From the NCBI GenBank assembly GCA_934122235.1, contig CAKOWE010000008.1, positions 1 through 60,721 of the forward strand: 60,721 bases of DNA. The letters are read 5' to 3'. Each line of letters starts with the position of its first letter. The first letter of the stretch is position 1. This DNA comes from an uncultured Clostridia bacterium (GTDB taxonomy: Bacteria > Bacillota > Clostridia > TANB77 > CAG-508). Made by a program: the position numbers and the translations under genes. The notes under the pieces were generated by a model, which worked only from the letters and a program-made list of their open reading frames with translations, had not been told where the DNA came from and made no database searches. Positions 25,994 through 34,362 of the stretch are shown here, piece by piece.

Positions 25994-26545
25994 TTATTCT
26001 TTCTTTTTGTTATCATCATTTTCCTTAGTTTCATTTTCCTTAGTTTGTACTTTTCCTTGTGGTTTAGTTAGCATAAATACTGTAAAAAATATAAATATTG
26101 CAATAACTACTATTAAATATTTTTGTATAAATAGTATTATATGTCCTACTTTAGGAATTTTTGATTTATATTTTCCTACTACATTATCATAAGTTATTAC
26201 TCCTAAATCTTCTGTATTATTATTATCTCCTTTAGTTTTATATGTAACAACTTCATTTTCTTCATTTATTTCTGTTACTCTATGCGTTACCATCGTTGTT
26301 CCTTTTGTAAAAGAAATTATATCTCCAACTTTTATATCTTCCTGTTTTACTGAGGTTGTAATTACTATATCTCCTACTCCTATTTCTGGTTCCATACTAC
26401 CAGATAAAACAATATATGCATTTGTATTTGTTATAAATGGTATTTCTTCTTTATTCATTACTTTTTTTATAAGAATTATTGCTAAAATAACCACCATTAT
26501 TAGCACAATTATTTTAACCACCTTAATTATTTTTTCTTTAGCCAT
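25994..26545 (-). CDS. sipW: Signal peptidase I, SipW-type (second copy)
   Basis: An ER-type signal peptidase of 183 residues. The catalytic serine is in VLSGSMEPEIGVGD and the histidine that replaces the bacterial lysine is in MVTHRVTEI, the SipW hallmark; TKGDNNNTED follows. Membrane segments lie at about residues 8-26 and 135-160, with a charged C-terminal tail. SipW enzymes process biofilm fibre proteins of the TasA family. It follows the unknown surface protein 26559-27287 by 13 bases and precedes spmA. A related enzyme is encoded at 28025-28678, so the cluster has two. Confidence 0.87.
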   Translation of the reverse strand: MAKEKIIKVVKIIVLIMVVILAIILIKKVMNKEEIPFITNTNAYIVLSGSMEPEIGVGDIVITTSVKQEDIKVGDIISFTKGTTMVTHRVTEINEENEVVTYKTKGDNNNTEDLGVITYDNVVGKYKSKIPKVGHIILFIQKYLIVVIAIFIFFTVFMLTKPQGKVQTKENETKENDDNKKKE

Positions 26546-26558
26546 TATATTTCTCCTT

Positions 26559-27287
26559 TTACTCTGCTTCTGTTGCCTGTATTTTTATAGTTACTTTATA
26601 TTTTGCATTAGTTTTTTCTCCTATTTGCGTATCATAATTTGTATCTTCCCACTTCCAATTTAATTTATAATACACTTTTGAATTTGCTAGCACCTTAACT
26701 TCTTCCAATTTGATACCATCTATATATACACTATGGGTAGAATTTCCTAATACATACTCACCATCGCTTTGCACAGTATATACCATATTTATATTTTCAG
26801 GATTTTCCTCTTTAAAACTTAAAATATAATTTATATCTTTATCACCATTATTTTGCAAAACAAAATCATATGTTCCTAAAAAACCTGGTGCTATTTTACC
26901 TACATAATCTTTTTGATAAAATCTTCCTTTAAATATATTTAATTCCTCTAATTGTTCCCATCTTTTATTATTTTCCCAAAGAATTATTACTCCATCCAAT
27001 ATATCAGAGCTTTCTGGAGTTGACGTAGTTGATGGACTTATTGTTTCCTGTGGCTTAGAACTTGCTTCAATACTTGGTTTTGTTGTATCACTAGTTTTTG
27101 GCGTTTCTATTGGAGTTACTACACCTGGATTATCTTTTACTTCATCCTTTATACCTAATATCAAATTGTTAGTAATTCTCCCTAATAAGAATGCCATTAT
27201 ATATGTAGATAATACAGCTAATATTATAATTATTTTATTAACTATGCTTTTAGTTTCTTTATCACTTTTTTTCTTTTCTCTTACCAC
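26559..27287 (-). CDS. Unknown surface protein of the SipW/TasA cluster
   Basis: About 242 residues: an N-terminal basic stretch, one membrane or signal segment (IIIILAVLSTYIMAFLLG), a low-complexity linker rich in T, S, P and K (about residues 55-100) and a C-terminal beta-rich domain (GTYDFVLQNNGDKDINYILSFKE style) similar in character to the TasA-type sandwich. Its position between the tasA-like and second sipW genes suggests an anchored fibre component or assembly protein; that is inference. GGAGG is six bases before GTG 27287, which I take as the start; the upstream ATGs at 27302 and 27293 overlap or crowd that site. Confidence 0.7.
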   Translation of the reverse strand: MVREKKKSDKETKSIVNKIIIILAVLSTYIMAFLLGRITNNLILGIKDEVKDNPGVVTPIETPKTSDTTKPSIEASSKPQETISPSTTSTPESSDILDGVIILWENNKRWEQLEELNIFKGRFYQKDYVGKIAPGFLGTYDFVLQNNGDKDINYILSFKEENPENINMVYTVQSDGEYVLGNSTHSVYIDGIKLEEVKVLANSKVYYKLNWKWEDTNYDTQIGEKTNAKYKVTIKIQATEAE

Positions 27288-27310
27288 ACACATACCCTCC
27301 ATATTAAATT

Positions 27311-27361
27311 ATAACCCTCATGAAAAAATATACTTTATATATATTCTTTCATGAGGGTTAT
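27311..27361 (-). other. Strong intercistronic hairpin after the tasA-like gene
   Basis: A perfect 15-bp stem: ATAACCCTCATGAAA (27311-27325) pairs with TTTCATGAGGGTTAT (27347-27361). It lies between the tasA-like stop and the next gene's ribosome site. No T-run follows on the minus strand, so it probably stabilises or processes the tasA-like message, or partly terminates, lowering expression of downstream genes. Confidence 0.7.
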
Positions 27362-27392
27362 CCCCTCACGTTATTAAAATAATAAACATTTA

Positions 27393-27956
27393 TTATTTTG
27401 TTGGATCAGCTTGTGTTCCTACTACTGCTATATCAAATGTCATAGCTGTAGCAGCTTCTCCTTCTAGTGTATCTGTTGCATCTCCACTTGCTGTTTCATA
27501 AGCCCATTTCCAATATACTGGAACAGATACTGTTTTTGATGCAGCATTTGCTGCAACTGTTCCTTCTACAACAAATTCTCCATTTGATTCAGATATTTCT
27601 GTATTAAATGTAGAATCAGAATAAAATTTTAAGTTTGTTGGTTTATTTTGTATATTTGATATAACAACTTTATAATCAACAGCAACTTCACATCCAGTAC
27701 AATCTACTGATGCTGAAAAGCTACCACTTGTACCTGGTGCTAATTTTGTATCAGCAATTTTATCTACTGACACACCATCAGTTCTAGCAAAAGTATCTAA
27801 ACCTGTAGCTGAAAAACTCCATTTTGCAATTTCTGCTGTACCATTTCCATCTACTGATGTTGTATATTTAGCAAATGTTCCAGATAATATTATAGCTGTA
27901 ACTATAGCTAAAAATAATACAAGTACTACTAATCTTGTTGTACGAATTTTCTTCAT
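27393..27956 (-). CDS. TasA/CalY-like fibre protein with SipW-type signal peptide
   Basis: A 187-residue exported protein. The N-terminus has a signal segment LVVLVLFLAIVTAIILSGTFA followed by KYTTSVDGNGTAEIAKWSF, the pattern recognised in SipW-cleaved fibre proteins. The mature part is a beta-sandwich-like domain rich in A, T, S, G and V with a CTGC pair (about residue 85) and a tryptophan pair near the C-terminus. In Bacillus, TasA fibres form the biofilm matrix; the role here is by analogy. ATG 27956 is set by AAAGGGGGG six bases upstream; the TTG at 27974 is not needed. Flanked by sipW-type genes on both sides. Confidence 0.82.
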   Translation of the reverse strand: MKKIRTTRLVVLVLFLAIVTAIILSGTFAKYTTSVDGNGTAEIAKWSFSATGLDTFARTDGVSVDKIADTKLAPGTSGSFSASVDCTGCEVAVDYKVVISNIQNKPTNLKFYSDSTFNTEISESNGEFVVEGTVAANAASKTVSVPVYWKWAYETASGDATDTLEGEAATAMTFDIAVVGTQADPTK

Positions 27957-28024
27957 TTGTTTCCCCCCTTTCAACTCATCTTATGTATATAATTTTGAAG
28001 ATTTACTTCAATAATTACCCTAAA

Positions 28025-28678
28025 TTATTTTGTCTCTTTATCTTTAGACAACTTTTCATTTTCTTGTTTTAATCTTTCTATTTCTTGTTTTAAACTTTCA
28101 TTTTGATTTTCTTCATTTTTTATATAATTAGCATTTCTTTTATTTTCTATTGCATGCAATATTAGTAAAATTACAATTGGAATTGAAACTGATACTACAG
28201 TTCCTATTGGTGTTTGTATAAATAACAATACACTACCAATTTTGCTTATTTTAGTAATATATTTTCCCTCTACTTGCTCCATTGAGACTTGTTTAGAATC
28301 TGCTTCATTGTTATTATCACCTTTTGTAATAAACTTCCTATTTCCATCTTCATCTTTTATTTCTTCTATAATTCTGTGAGTGATTATGAAATCTTTTGAC
28401 TCTTGATATGCAATTATATCTCCTACTTTTAAAGAATCTGTATCAACCTCTTTAATTATTGCAACATCTCCAACACATAATTCTGCTTGCATTGACCCAG
28501 ACATTACTATAAAAGGTTTCCAACCAAAAAAACTTGGTATTTCGTCTTTATGAACTATAGAATCTACTATAATTACACTATTGAAAAATATAATTGGTAA
28601 CAAAATTATAATAATTATAATTTTTAAAATATTAATAACTATGCTTTTATTCTTTTTTTCTTCATTTGTACAACCCAT
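28025..28678 (-). CDS. sipW: Signal peptidase I, SipW-type (first copy)
   Basis: A 217-residue ER-type signal peptidase. The catalytic serine is in VMSGSMQAELCVGD, the histidine in IITHRIIEEI and the conserved TKGDNNNEAD follows. There are two membrane segments (about residues 13-36 and 148-172), and the C-terminal tail is a coiled coil of repeated LKQEIERLKQENEKL type. It is the first gene after the promoter at 28709-28737 and lies upstream of the tasA-like gene, its likely substrate. ATG 28678 with GGGAG upstream. The two sipW copies differ in their tails, suggesting different partners. Confidence 0.87.
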   Translation of the reverse strand: MGCTNEEKKNKSIVINILKIIIIIILLPIIFFNSVIIVDSIVHKDEIPSFFGWKPFIVMSGSMQAELCVGDVAIIKEVDTDSLKVGDIIAYQESKDFIITHRIIEEIKDEDGNRKFITKGDNNNEADSKQVSMEQVEGKYITKISKIGSVLLFIQTPIGTVVSVSIPIVILLILHAIENKRNANYIKNEENQNESLKQEIERLKQENEKLSKDKETK

Positions 28679-28708
28679 TTTTTACTCCCTATTTGTAAGT
28701 ATATTTTT

Positions 28709-28737
28709 ATAATAGCATAAGATTTTTCACAATTCAA
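28709..28737 (-). promoter_or_regulatory. Probable promoter of the sipW-tasA cluster
   Basis: TTGAAT (28737-28732), a 17-base spacer and TATTAT (28714-28709) on the minus strand, about 30 bases before ATG 28678. The intergenic stretch 28679-28995 holds this and the divergent promoter and no gene that I can support. Confidence 0.55.
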
Positions 28738-28884
28738 TGTTTTTTGTGCCTTTTTCTGTTTTCTATTAAAGCCATAGTGATTTTTGTCGAATTTTCTGCA
28801 TGTTTACAGTTCTTTTCAGCTATATTACATTTTTGTTACCCTAATATTTCACCTATATCAGACTACTTGTACCATTTATTTCAT

Positions 28885-28913
28885 TTGACATTTACTTTAT
28901 TTCATTATAAAAT
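28885..28913 (+). promoter_or_regulatory. Promoter of the dehydratase-activator gene
   Basis: TTGACA (28885-28890), a 17-base spacer and TAAAAT (28908-28913), giving a leader of about 75 bases before ATG 28996. Confidence 0.75.
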
Positions 28914-28995
28914 ATGGGTAAATTCGCAAATGCTTAACAATTTATAATGTTTAAGTTTATGAATTTTATATAATGAATTAAGAGGGTATGAAACT

Positions 28996-31900
28996 ATGGA
29001 AAATATACTTCATGTTGGTGTAGACGTAGGCTCTACAACAGTAAAAATAGTAGTAATGGATAATTTACTAAATACAATATATACAAATTATACTAGACAT
29101 TTTTCAGACACAAAAAACACTGTTTGTAATGTCTTAGAAAAGTTAGCAACCGACTTTCCAGATTCTGTATTTACAATAGCATTAACAGGTTCTGGTGCAA
29201 TGTCTGCTGCAAATTTTTTAGATTTAAAATTTATTCAAGAGGTTGTTTCTTGCAAACGCGCTGTTGAAAAATATATTCCACAAACAGATGTAGTTATAGA
29301 ACTTGGTGGCGAAGATGCAAAAATAATATATTTTGATAAATTTATAGAACAACGTATGAATGGTACTTGTGCCGGTGGCACTGGTGCATTTTTAGACCAA
29401 ATGGCATCACTTTTATCAACCGATACTGCTGGTCTAAACGAACTAGCCAAAAATCATAATACTATATATCCAATTGCATCTCGTTGTGGGGTTTTTGCTA
29501 AAACAGATATCCAACCATTGCTAAATGAAGGAGCAAGAAAAGAAGATATTGCAGCATCTATTTTTCAAGCTGTTGTAAATCAAACAATTAGTGGACTTGC
29601 TTGTGGTAGACCTATTAGAGGTAAAGTTGCATTTTTAGGTGGTCCTTTAAGCTATTTGCCAGAACTTAGAAACAGATTTATAGAAACATTACATTTAAAA
29701 AATGACGAAATTATAGTTCCTGAAGAAGCGCATCTTTTAGTTGCAAAAGGTGCAGCCCTAGATTCTTTAGATTCTAATCCAATCACTGTAGAAAAATTAA
29801 AAAGTAAAATTCAAGTTTTAAAATCTTCTGTAGATACTACAACAGAACCTTTACCTCCACTATTTGTTACAGGAGAAGAATATACTAAATTTAAAGCAAG
29901 ACATGAAAAAGCAAAAGTACCAACAAACGACTTATCAACATACGAAGGAGATTGCTACATAGGTATAGATGCTGGCTCTACCACAACAAAATTAGTATTA
30001 ATAGATAAAGATGGAAAACTTTTACATTCTATATATGGAAGCAATGAAGGAAATCCATTAAAAAGTGTTATAAAAATGTTACGAGAGTTATATAGCATTT
30101 TGCCAGAAAAAGCTATTATCCGTTATAGCGGTGTTACAGGTTACGGAGAAAAACTCGTTCAAACAGCTTTGAATGTTGATTTAAATGAAATAGAAACAAT
30201 TGCACACTATACAGCTGCAAAACAATTTATGCCAAATGTTACCAGCATTGTAGATATTGGTGGTCAAGACATGAAATACATAAAAATGAAAGATAATGTT
30301 ATTGACAACATTATGCTAAACGAAGCATGTTCATCAGGTTGTGGATCATTTATACAAACTTTTGCTAGCAGTTTAAATATTTCTATAACTGAATTTGTAG
30401 AGGAAGCCTTACAATCAAGAAGACCAGCACCACTTGGTTCTCGTTGTACAGTATTTATGAACTCAAAAATTAAACAATCTCAAAAGGAAGGATATTCTGT
30501 TGGAGATATATCAGCTGGACTATCTTATTCCGTAGTAAAAAACGCTATACAAAAAGTTATGAAAGTAAGAGATGTTGAAACTTTAGGTAATCACATTGTT
30601 GTACAAGGCGGTACTTTTTATAATGATGCCGTATTACGTGCATTTGAATTAACAGTTGGCAAAGAAGTTGTTCGCCCAAATATTGCTGGTTTAATGGGTG
30701 CTTATGGTATGGCTTTACTTTCAAAAGAACAATATGAAACAAACATGGATATGACATATACATCTACCATAACAAGATTAGAAGAATTAGATAATGTTGA
30801 CGTTAAAGTTTCTCATGTTAGATGCGGACGTTGCGAAAACAATTGTCTTCTTACAATAAATGCTTTTAGCAACGGGAAAAAATTTATTTCTGGAAACAGA
30901 TGTGAACGTGGCTCTGGTAATGTTACAGATAATTCAAAGTTACCTAATATGTACAAATATAAATTTGACAGATTATTTAATTATGAACCTTTATCAGAAG
31001 AAAAAGCCATAAGAGGAACAATAGGCATACCAAGAGTATTAAATATGTATGAAGATTATCCTTTTTGGTTCACATTCCTTACTAACTTAGGATTTAGAGT
31101 TATATTATCAGAAAAAAGTAATAGAAAAACTTATGAAAAAGGTATGGAATCAATGCCTTCTGAATCCGTATGCTATCCAGCAAAATTAGTACATGGTCAT
31201 ATAATTAGTTTAATTAATCAAGGTATAAAAACAATATTTTATCCATGTATTCCTTACTCTCGTAAAGAATATGTAGAAGCTGACAATCATTATAATTGCC
31301 CAATTGTTATATCTTATTCTGAAGTTATAAAAAATAATGTAGAAGAACTAAAAGATATAAAATTTTTAAATCCATTCTTACCATTAGATGTTAAAAATCT
31401 AGTAAAAAAAGTATCAGAACTAGACGAATTTAAATGTTATAACTTTACAAAAAAAGAATTAACTATTGCAGCAACGAAAGCAGAAGAAGAATATCAACAT
31501 TATAGAAATGATGTCCATAAAAAAGGTGAAGAAATTTTAAAATATATAGAAGAAAATAATCAAAAGGGTATTGTATTATCTGGTAGACCTTACCATGTAG
31601 ATCCAGAAATAAACCATGGTATTGACACTTTAATTACAAGCCTTGGATTATGTGTATTATCAGAAGATTCTATAGCACACTTAGGCAAAGCAAAAAGACC
31701 AATTAGAGTTGTTGATCAATGGATGTTTCATGCTAGACTTTACGCAGCTGCAGAAGTCGTTGGACAACATAAAAATCTAGAATTAGTTCAACTAAATTCT
31801 TTTGGTTGCGGTGTTGATGCAGTTACAACAGATCAAGTAGAAGAAATACTTTCAAGTTATGATAAAATGTATACTCTAATAAAAATAGACGAGGTAAATA

Positions 31901-33315
31901 ATTTAGGCGCAGTAAGAATTCGTATTCGTTCTTTACTTGCTAGTATTAATAAACGTTTGAAAGAAGCTCCAAAATCTAGTGAAAATCCTGGAAATTATGA
32001 ACAAAATAAAGTTATTTTCACAAAAGAAATGAAAAAGGATTACACAATATTAATACCTCAAATGGCTCCTATTCATTTTGAATTATTAGAATCTGCAGTT
32101 GTAGCTAGTGGATACAATGTAGAATTATTAAGAGAATGTACTCCACATACAGTAGAAACAGGATTAAAGTATGTAAATAATGATGCTTGTTACCCCTCTA
32201 TATTGGTTACTGGACAAATGATTGAAGCTTTAGAATCTGGTAAATACGACTTAAATAAAACAGCTCTTATAATGAGCCAAACAGGCGGAGGTTGTCGTGC
32301 AACTAACTACATTGGTTTTATTAGAAAAGCTCTAAAAGACGCTGGGTTCCCTAACATTCCTGTTATATCATTTAATGTTGTAGGAATGGAAAAAATGCCA
32401 GGTTTCAAACTATCTTTAGGATTAGCAGAAAGACTATTAAAATCTGCTGTATATGGTGACTTATTACAAAAAATGCTAACTAAAAATCGTGCTTATGAAA
32501 TTCATAAAGGAGAAACTCAAAAACTATATGATACTTGGATGGAAAAATGCAAATTACTTGTAAAAAAATCAACCAATAAGCAATTCAAAAAAAGTATTTA
32601 TGATATAGTTAATGACTTTGAAAAAATAGAACTAGATACATCCATTAAAAAACCAAAAGTTGGTATTGTTGGTGAAGTATTAATTAAATATCACCCATTT
32701 GGTAATAATTTCGTAGCAAATTTATTAGAAAATGAAGGTGCAGAAGTTATACTTCCTGATTTTATGGGATTTGTTAAATTTATGGCTACACATAAAATAA
32801 CATTTAATGAATTATTAAATATTAACAAAACCTCTTCTAAAATCTCAAAAGTAGCAATAAAATTAATTGATATATTAGAAAAAGATATAAAAATAGCTTT
32901 AGCCTCTTCTAAAAAAGGTTATCTTCCTCCTTGTGATATATGGCACTTAGAAGATAAAGTAAAAAATGTATTATCAATAGGAAATCAAACTGGAGAAGGT
33001 TGGTTCTTAACTGCTGAAATGATAGAATATATTGAAAATGATATACCAAATATTGTTTGTGTGCAACCATTTGCATGCCTACCAAATCATGTTGTTGGAA
33101 AGGGAGTTATAAAAACTATTAGACAAATGTTTCCAGATGCAAACATAGCCCCTATAGATTATGATCCAGGAGCTAGTGAAGCAAACCAAACTAACAGAAT
33201 AAAATTACTTATGACCGTTGCAAAAGATAACTTAAAACAAAAAGAAAATTCTTTAAAAGCTATAGGAAATGAAAATAAAAATATTGAAAAAAGCTCTTCA
33301 GAAGTAACTCAATAA
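28996..33315 (+). CDS. Large 2-hydroxyacyl-CoA dehydratase activator-like protein (BadF/HgdC type)
   Basis: A 1,439-residue cytoplasmic protein. It has two ASKHA-type ATPase modules: the first opens GVDVGSTTVKIVVMD with GGEDAKII and MNGTCAGGTGAFLDQ; the second opens GIDAGSTTTKLVLID with DIGGQDMKYI and NEACSSGCGSFIQTF. The Cys clusters could ligate the [4Fe-4S] centre seen in HgdC activators. A central part has CGRCENNC and SESVCYPAKLVHGH (DUF2229-like), and the C-terminal part resembles HgdB-like subunits (CYPSILVTGQ, GGGCRATNY). Long four-part members are common in Clostridia and their substrate is usually unknown. No dehydratase subunit genes lie next to it, so a role outside classical glutamate fermentation is possible. 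Confidence 0.88.
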   Translation: MENILHVGVDVGSTTVKIVVMDNLLNTIYTNYTRHFSDTKNTVCNVLEKLATDFPDSVFTIALTGSGAMSAANFLDLKFIQEVVSCKRAVEKYIPQTDVVIELGGEDAKIIYFDKFIEQRMNGTCAGGTGAFLDQMASLLSTDTAGLNELAKNHNTIYPIASRCGVFAKTDIQPLLNEGARKEDIAASIFQAVVNQTISGLACGRPIRGKVAFLGGPLSYLPELRNRFIETLHLKNDEIIVPEEAHLLVAKGAALDSLDSNPITVEKLKSKIQVLKSSVDTTTEPLPPLFVTGEEYTKFKARHEKAKVPTNDLSTYEGDCYIGIDAGSTTTKLVLIDKDGKLLHSIYGSNEGNPLKSVIKMLRELYSILPEKAIIRYSGVTGYGEKLVQTALNVDLNEIETIAHYTAAKQFMPNVTSIVDIGGQDMKYIKMKDNVIDNIMLNEACSSGCGSFIQTFASSLNISITEFVEEALQSRRPAPLGSRCTVFMNSKIKQSQKEGYSVGDISAGLSYSVVKNAIQKVMKVRDVETLGNHIVVQGGTFYNDAVLRAFELTVGKEVVRPNIAGLMGAYGMALLSKEQYETNMDMTYTSTITRLEELDNVDVKVSHVRCGRCENNCLLTINAFSNGKKFISGNRCERGSGNVTDNSKLPNMYKYKFDRLFNYEPLSEEKAIRGTIGIPRVLNMYEDYPFWFTFLTNLGFRVILSEKSNRKTYEKGMESMPSESVCYPAKLVHGHIISLINQGIKTIFYPCIPYSRKEYVEADNHYNCPIVISYSEVIKNNVEELKDIKFLNPFLPLDVKNLVKKVSELDEFKCYNFTKKELTIAATKAEEEYQHYRNDVHKKGEEILKYIEENNQKGIVLSGRPYHVDPEINHGIDTLITSLGLCVLSEDSIAHLGKAKRPIRVVDQWMFHARLYAAAEVVGQHKNLELVQLNSFGCGVDAVTTDQVEEILSSYDKMYTLIKIDEVNNLGAVRIRIRSLLASINKRLKEAPKSSENPGNYEQNKVIFTKEMKKDYTILIPQMAPIHFELLESAVVASGYNVELLRECTPHTVETGLKYVNNDACYPSILVTGQMIEALESGKYDLNKTALIMSQTGGGCRATNYIGFIRKALKDAGFPNIPVISFNVVGMEKMPGFKLSLGLAERLLKSAVYGDLLQKMLTKNRAYEIHKGETQKLYDTWMEKCKLLVKKSTNKQFKKSIYDIVNDFEKIELDTSIKKPKVGIVGEVLIKYHPFGNNFVANLLENEGAEVILPDFMGFVKFMATHKITFNELLNINKTSSKISKVAIKLIDILEKDIKIALASSKKGYLPPCDIWHLEDKVKNVLSIGNQTGEGWFLTAEMIEYIENDIPNIVCVQPFACLPNHVVGKGVIKTIRQMFPDANIAPIDYDPGASEANQTNRIKLLMTVAKDNLKQKENSLKAIGNENKNIEKSSSEVTQ

Positions 33316-33320
33316 AATGC

Positions 33321-33360
33321 AAAAAAGGAAAATAGTATTTACTTACCATTTTCCTTTTTA
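33321..33360. terminator. Bidirectional terminator
   Basis: The arms AAAAAGGAAAAT and ATTTTCCTTTTT around a short loop end in T-runs on both strands. It lies between the converging activator-like gene (stop 33315) and CAP gene (stop 33363). Confidence 0.8.
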
Positions 33361-33362
33361 TT

Positions 33363-33884
33363 TTATACTCCCATAAATAACTGTACATATACTTTTCCAT
33401 ATATCTCACTGTCTACTACACATATTCCAGTATACTCATAATCTCCATCTAATATATTATCTTTATGTGCTTGCGAATTCATCCAAGCATCAACTGCCTT
33501 TATTCCATTTTCATTTCCAGCTAAATTTTCTCCCGCATATTTATATTTGATTCCCTCTGCCTTTAACATCTCAAATGGAGAACCATATGTTGGCGATGTA
33601 TGTGAAAAATATTTATTATTTACAATATCCTCTGCTTTTAATTTAGCAACTTTTTGTAATTCCCCATATGCCTTTAATTCACTTAATCCTTGTTTATGTC
33701 TTTCTTCATTAATTAAATCTAAAACCTCTTGTTCTTCTTCAGATAAAACTGCATTATCTACATTTATTACTTGTTCTTCTGATATCTCTTTTGCAAATAC
33801 AAAACATTGGAACACTAATCCTATACAAAATAGAATTGACACATAAAAAATAAACCTTGAAAATTTAGAGTTTATAACTCTCAC
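33363..33884 (-). CDS. Secreted CAP-domain (SCP/YkwD-type) protein
   Basis: About 173 residues: a signal segment (FIFYVSILFCIGLVFQCFVFA), a short linker, then a CAP domain from ILDLINEER-like EVLDLINEERHKQGL to the end. The CAP signature residues are HTSPTYGSPFEML, YAGENLAG, and WMNSQAHKDNIL with TGICVVDS and VYVQLFMG. Bacterial CAP proteins of this kind are exported; many are linked to sporulation or the wall, but their activity is poorly known. The GTG at 33884 has GGGAG six bases upstream and is preferred to the GTG at 33893. The promoter at 34055-34083 gives a long, about 165-base leader in which I see no clear element. Confidence 0.85.
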   Translation of the reverse strand: MRVINSKFSRFIFYVSILFCIGLVFQCFVFAKEISEEQVINVDNAVLSEEEQEVLDLINEERHKQGLSELKAYGELQKVAKLKAEDIVNNKYFSHTSPTYGSPFEMLKAEGIKYKYAGENLAGNENGIKAVDAWMNSQAHKDNILDGDYEYTGICVVDSEIYGKVYVQLFMGV

Positions 33885-34054
33885 ACTATTCACTCCCTAA
33901 AAAAATTAATGTTTTCTAAGACTTTGTATATCAAAATTTATTTAACTCTTTTGATATTTTTTCTTAAGTGTGAATTTTTATACCTCTTCTTTAGAATTCT
34001 TCAAGATTTAAATTTTAAATTATTAAATTTTATTTTTCTTCAATTGCCATTGTT

Positions 34055-34083
34055 ATTATAACATATCGTTTAAATTATGTCAA
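34055..34083 (-). promoter_or_regulatory. Perfect consensus promoter of the CAP gene
   Basis: TTGACA (34083-34078), 17 bases and TATAAT (34060-34055) on the minus strand: a full match to the sigma-A consensus. Confidence 0.8.
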
Positions 34084-34120
34084 CTTATTATGAGCTTTAC
34101 ACATTAAATTATTTTTTGTC

Positions 34121-34150
34121 TTGACAATTTAGGCTGTTATGTATTATAAT
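34121..34150 (+). promoter_or_regulatory. Promoter of tRNA-Lys
   Basis: TTGACA (34121-34126), an 18-base spacer and TATAAT (34145-34150), 18 bases before the tRNA. Confidence 0.8.
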
Positions 34151-34168
34151 TACTTTTGAATTGATTTT

Positions 34169-34244
34169 GCACCATTAGCTCAGTTGGTAGAGCAGGGCAC
34201 TCTTAATGCCAAGGTCCACAGTTCAAGCCTGTGATGGTGCACCA
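34169..34244 (+). tRNA. tRNA-Lys (anticodon CUU)
   Basis: The complete cloverleaf has acceptor GCACCAT/ATGGTGC (7 bp), D-arm GCTC..GAGC, an anticodon loop CTCTTAA with anticodon CTT, a T-arm CACAG-TTCAAGC-CTGTG and an encoded CCA end. The first anticodon-stem pair is a G-A mismatch. The tRNA reads AAG. It stands alone with its own promoter and terminator; it is not interrupted by the mobile element. Confidence 0.95.
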
Positions 34245-34250
34245 ATAATA

Positions 34251-34287
34251 AAAAAAAGAGTGAAAATATATTTTTCATTCTTTTTTT
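34251..34287 (+). terminator. Terminator of tRNA-Lys
   Basis: AAAAAAAGAGTGAAAA pairs with TTTTTCATTCTTTTTTT (one G-T pair), with a terminal T-run, starting seven bases after the CCA end. Confidence 0.75.
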
Positions 34288-34323
34288 ATCATTTTATTAA
34301 ATACTACATATAATAATTAAGAA

Positions 34324-34349
34324 AGAGACGTACTTATTTGTACGTCTCT
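34324..34349 (-). terminator. Terminator of the giant gene
   Basis: A perfect 10-bp stem AGAGACGTAC / GTACGTCTCT with a six-base loop. It lies 14 bases beyond the stop at 34363 and is followed on the minus strand by T-rich sequence. Confidence 0.75.
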
Positions 34350-34362
34350 ATATTTGATTATT

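Noticed and set aside
28744..28947. A 67-codon plus-strand frame between sipW and the activator-like gene
   Set aside because: It overlaps the divergent promoters, has no ribosome site, and its translation is low-complexity C/F/L-rich.
34169..34244. tRNA-Lys as the integration site of the element
   Set aside because: The tRNA is intact and more than 22 kb from the recombinase; no duplicated tRNA end is seen near 56790.
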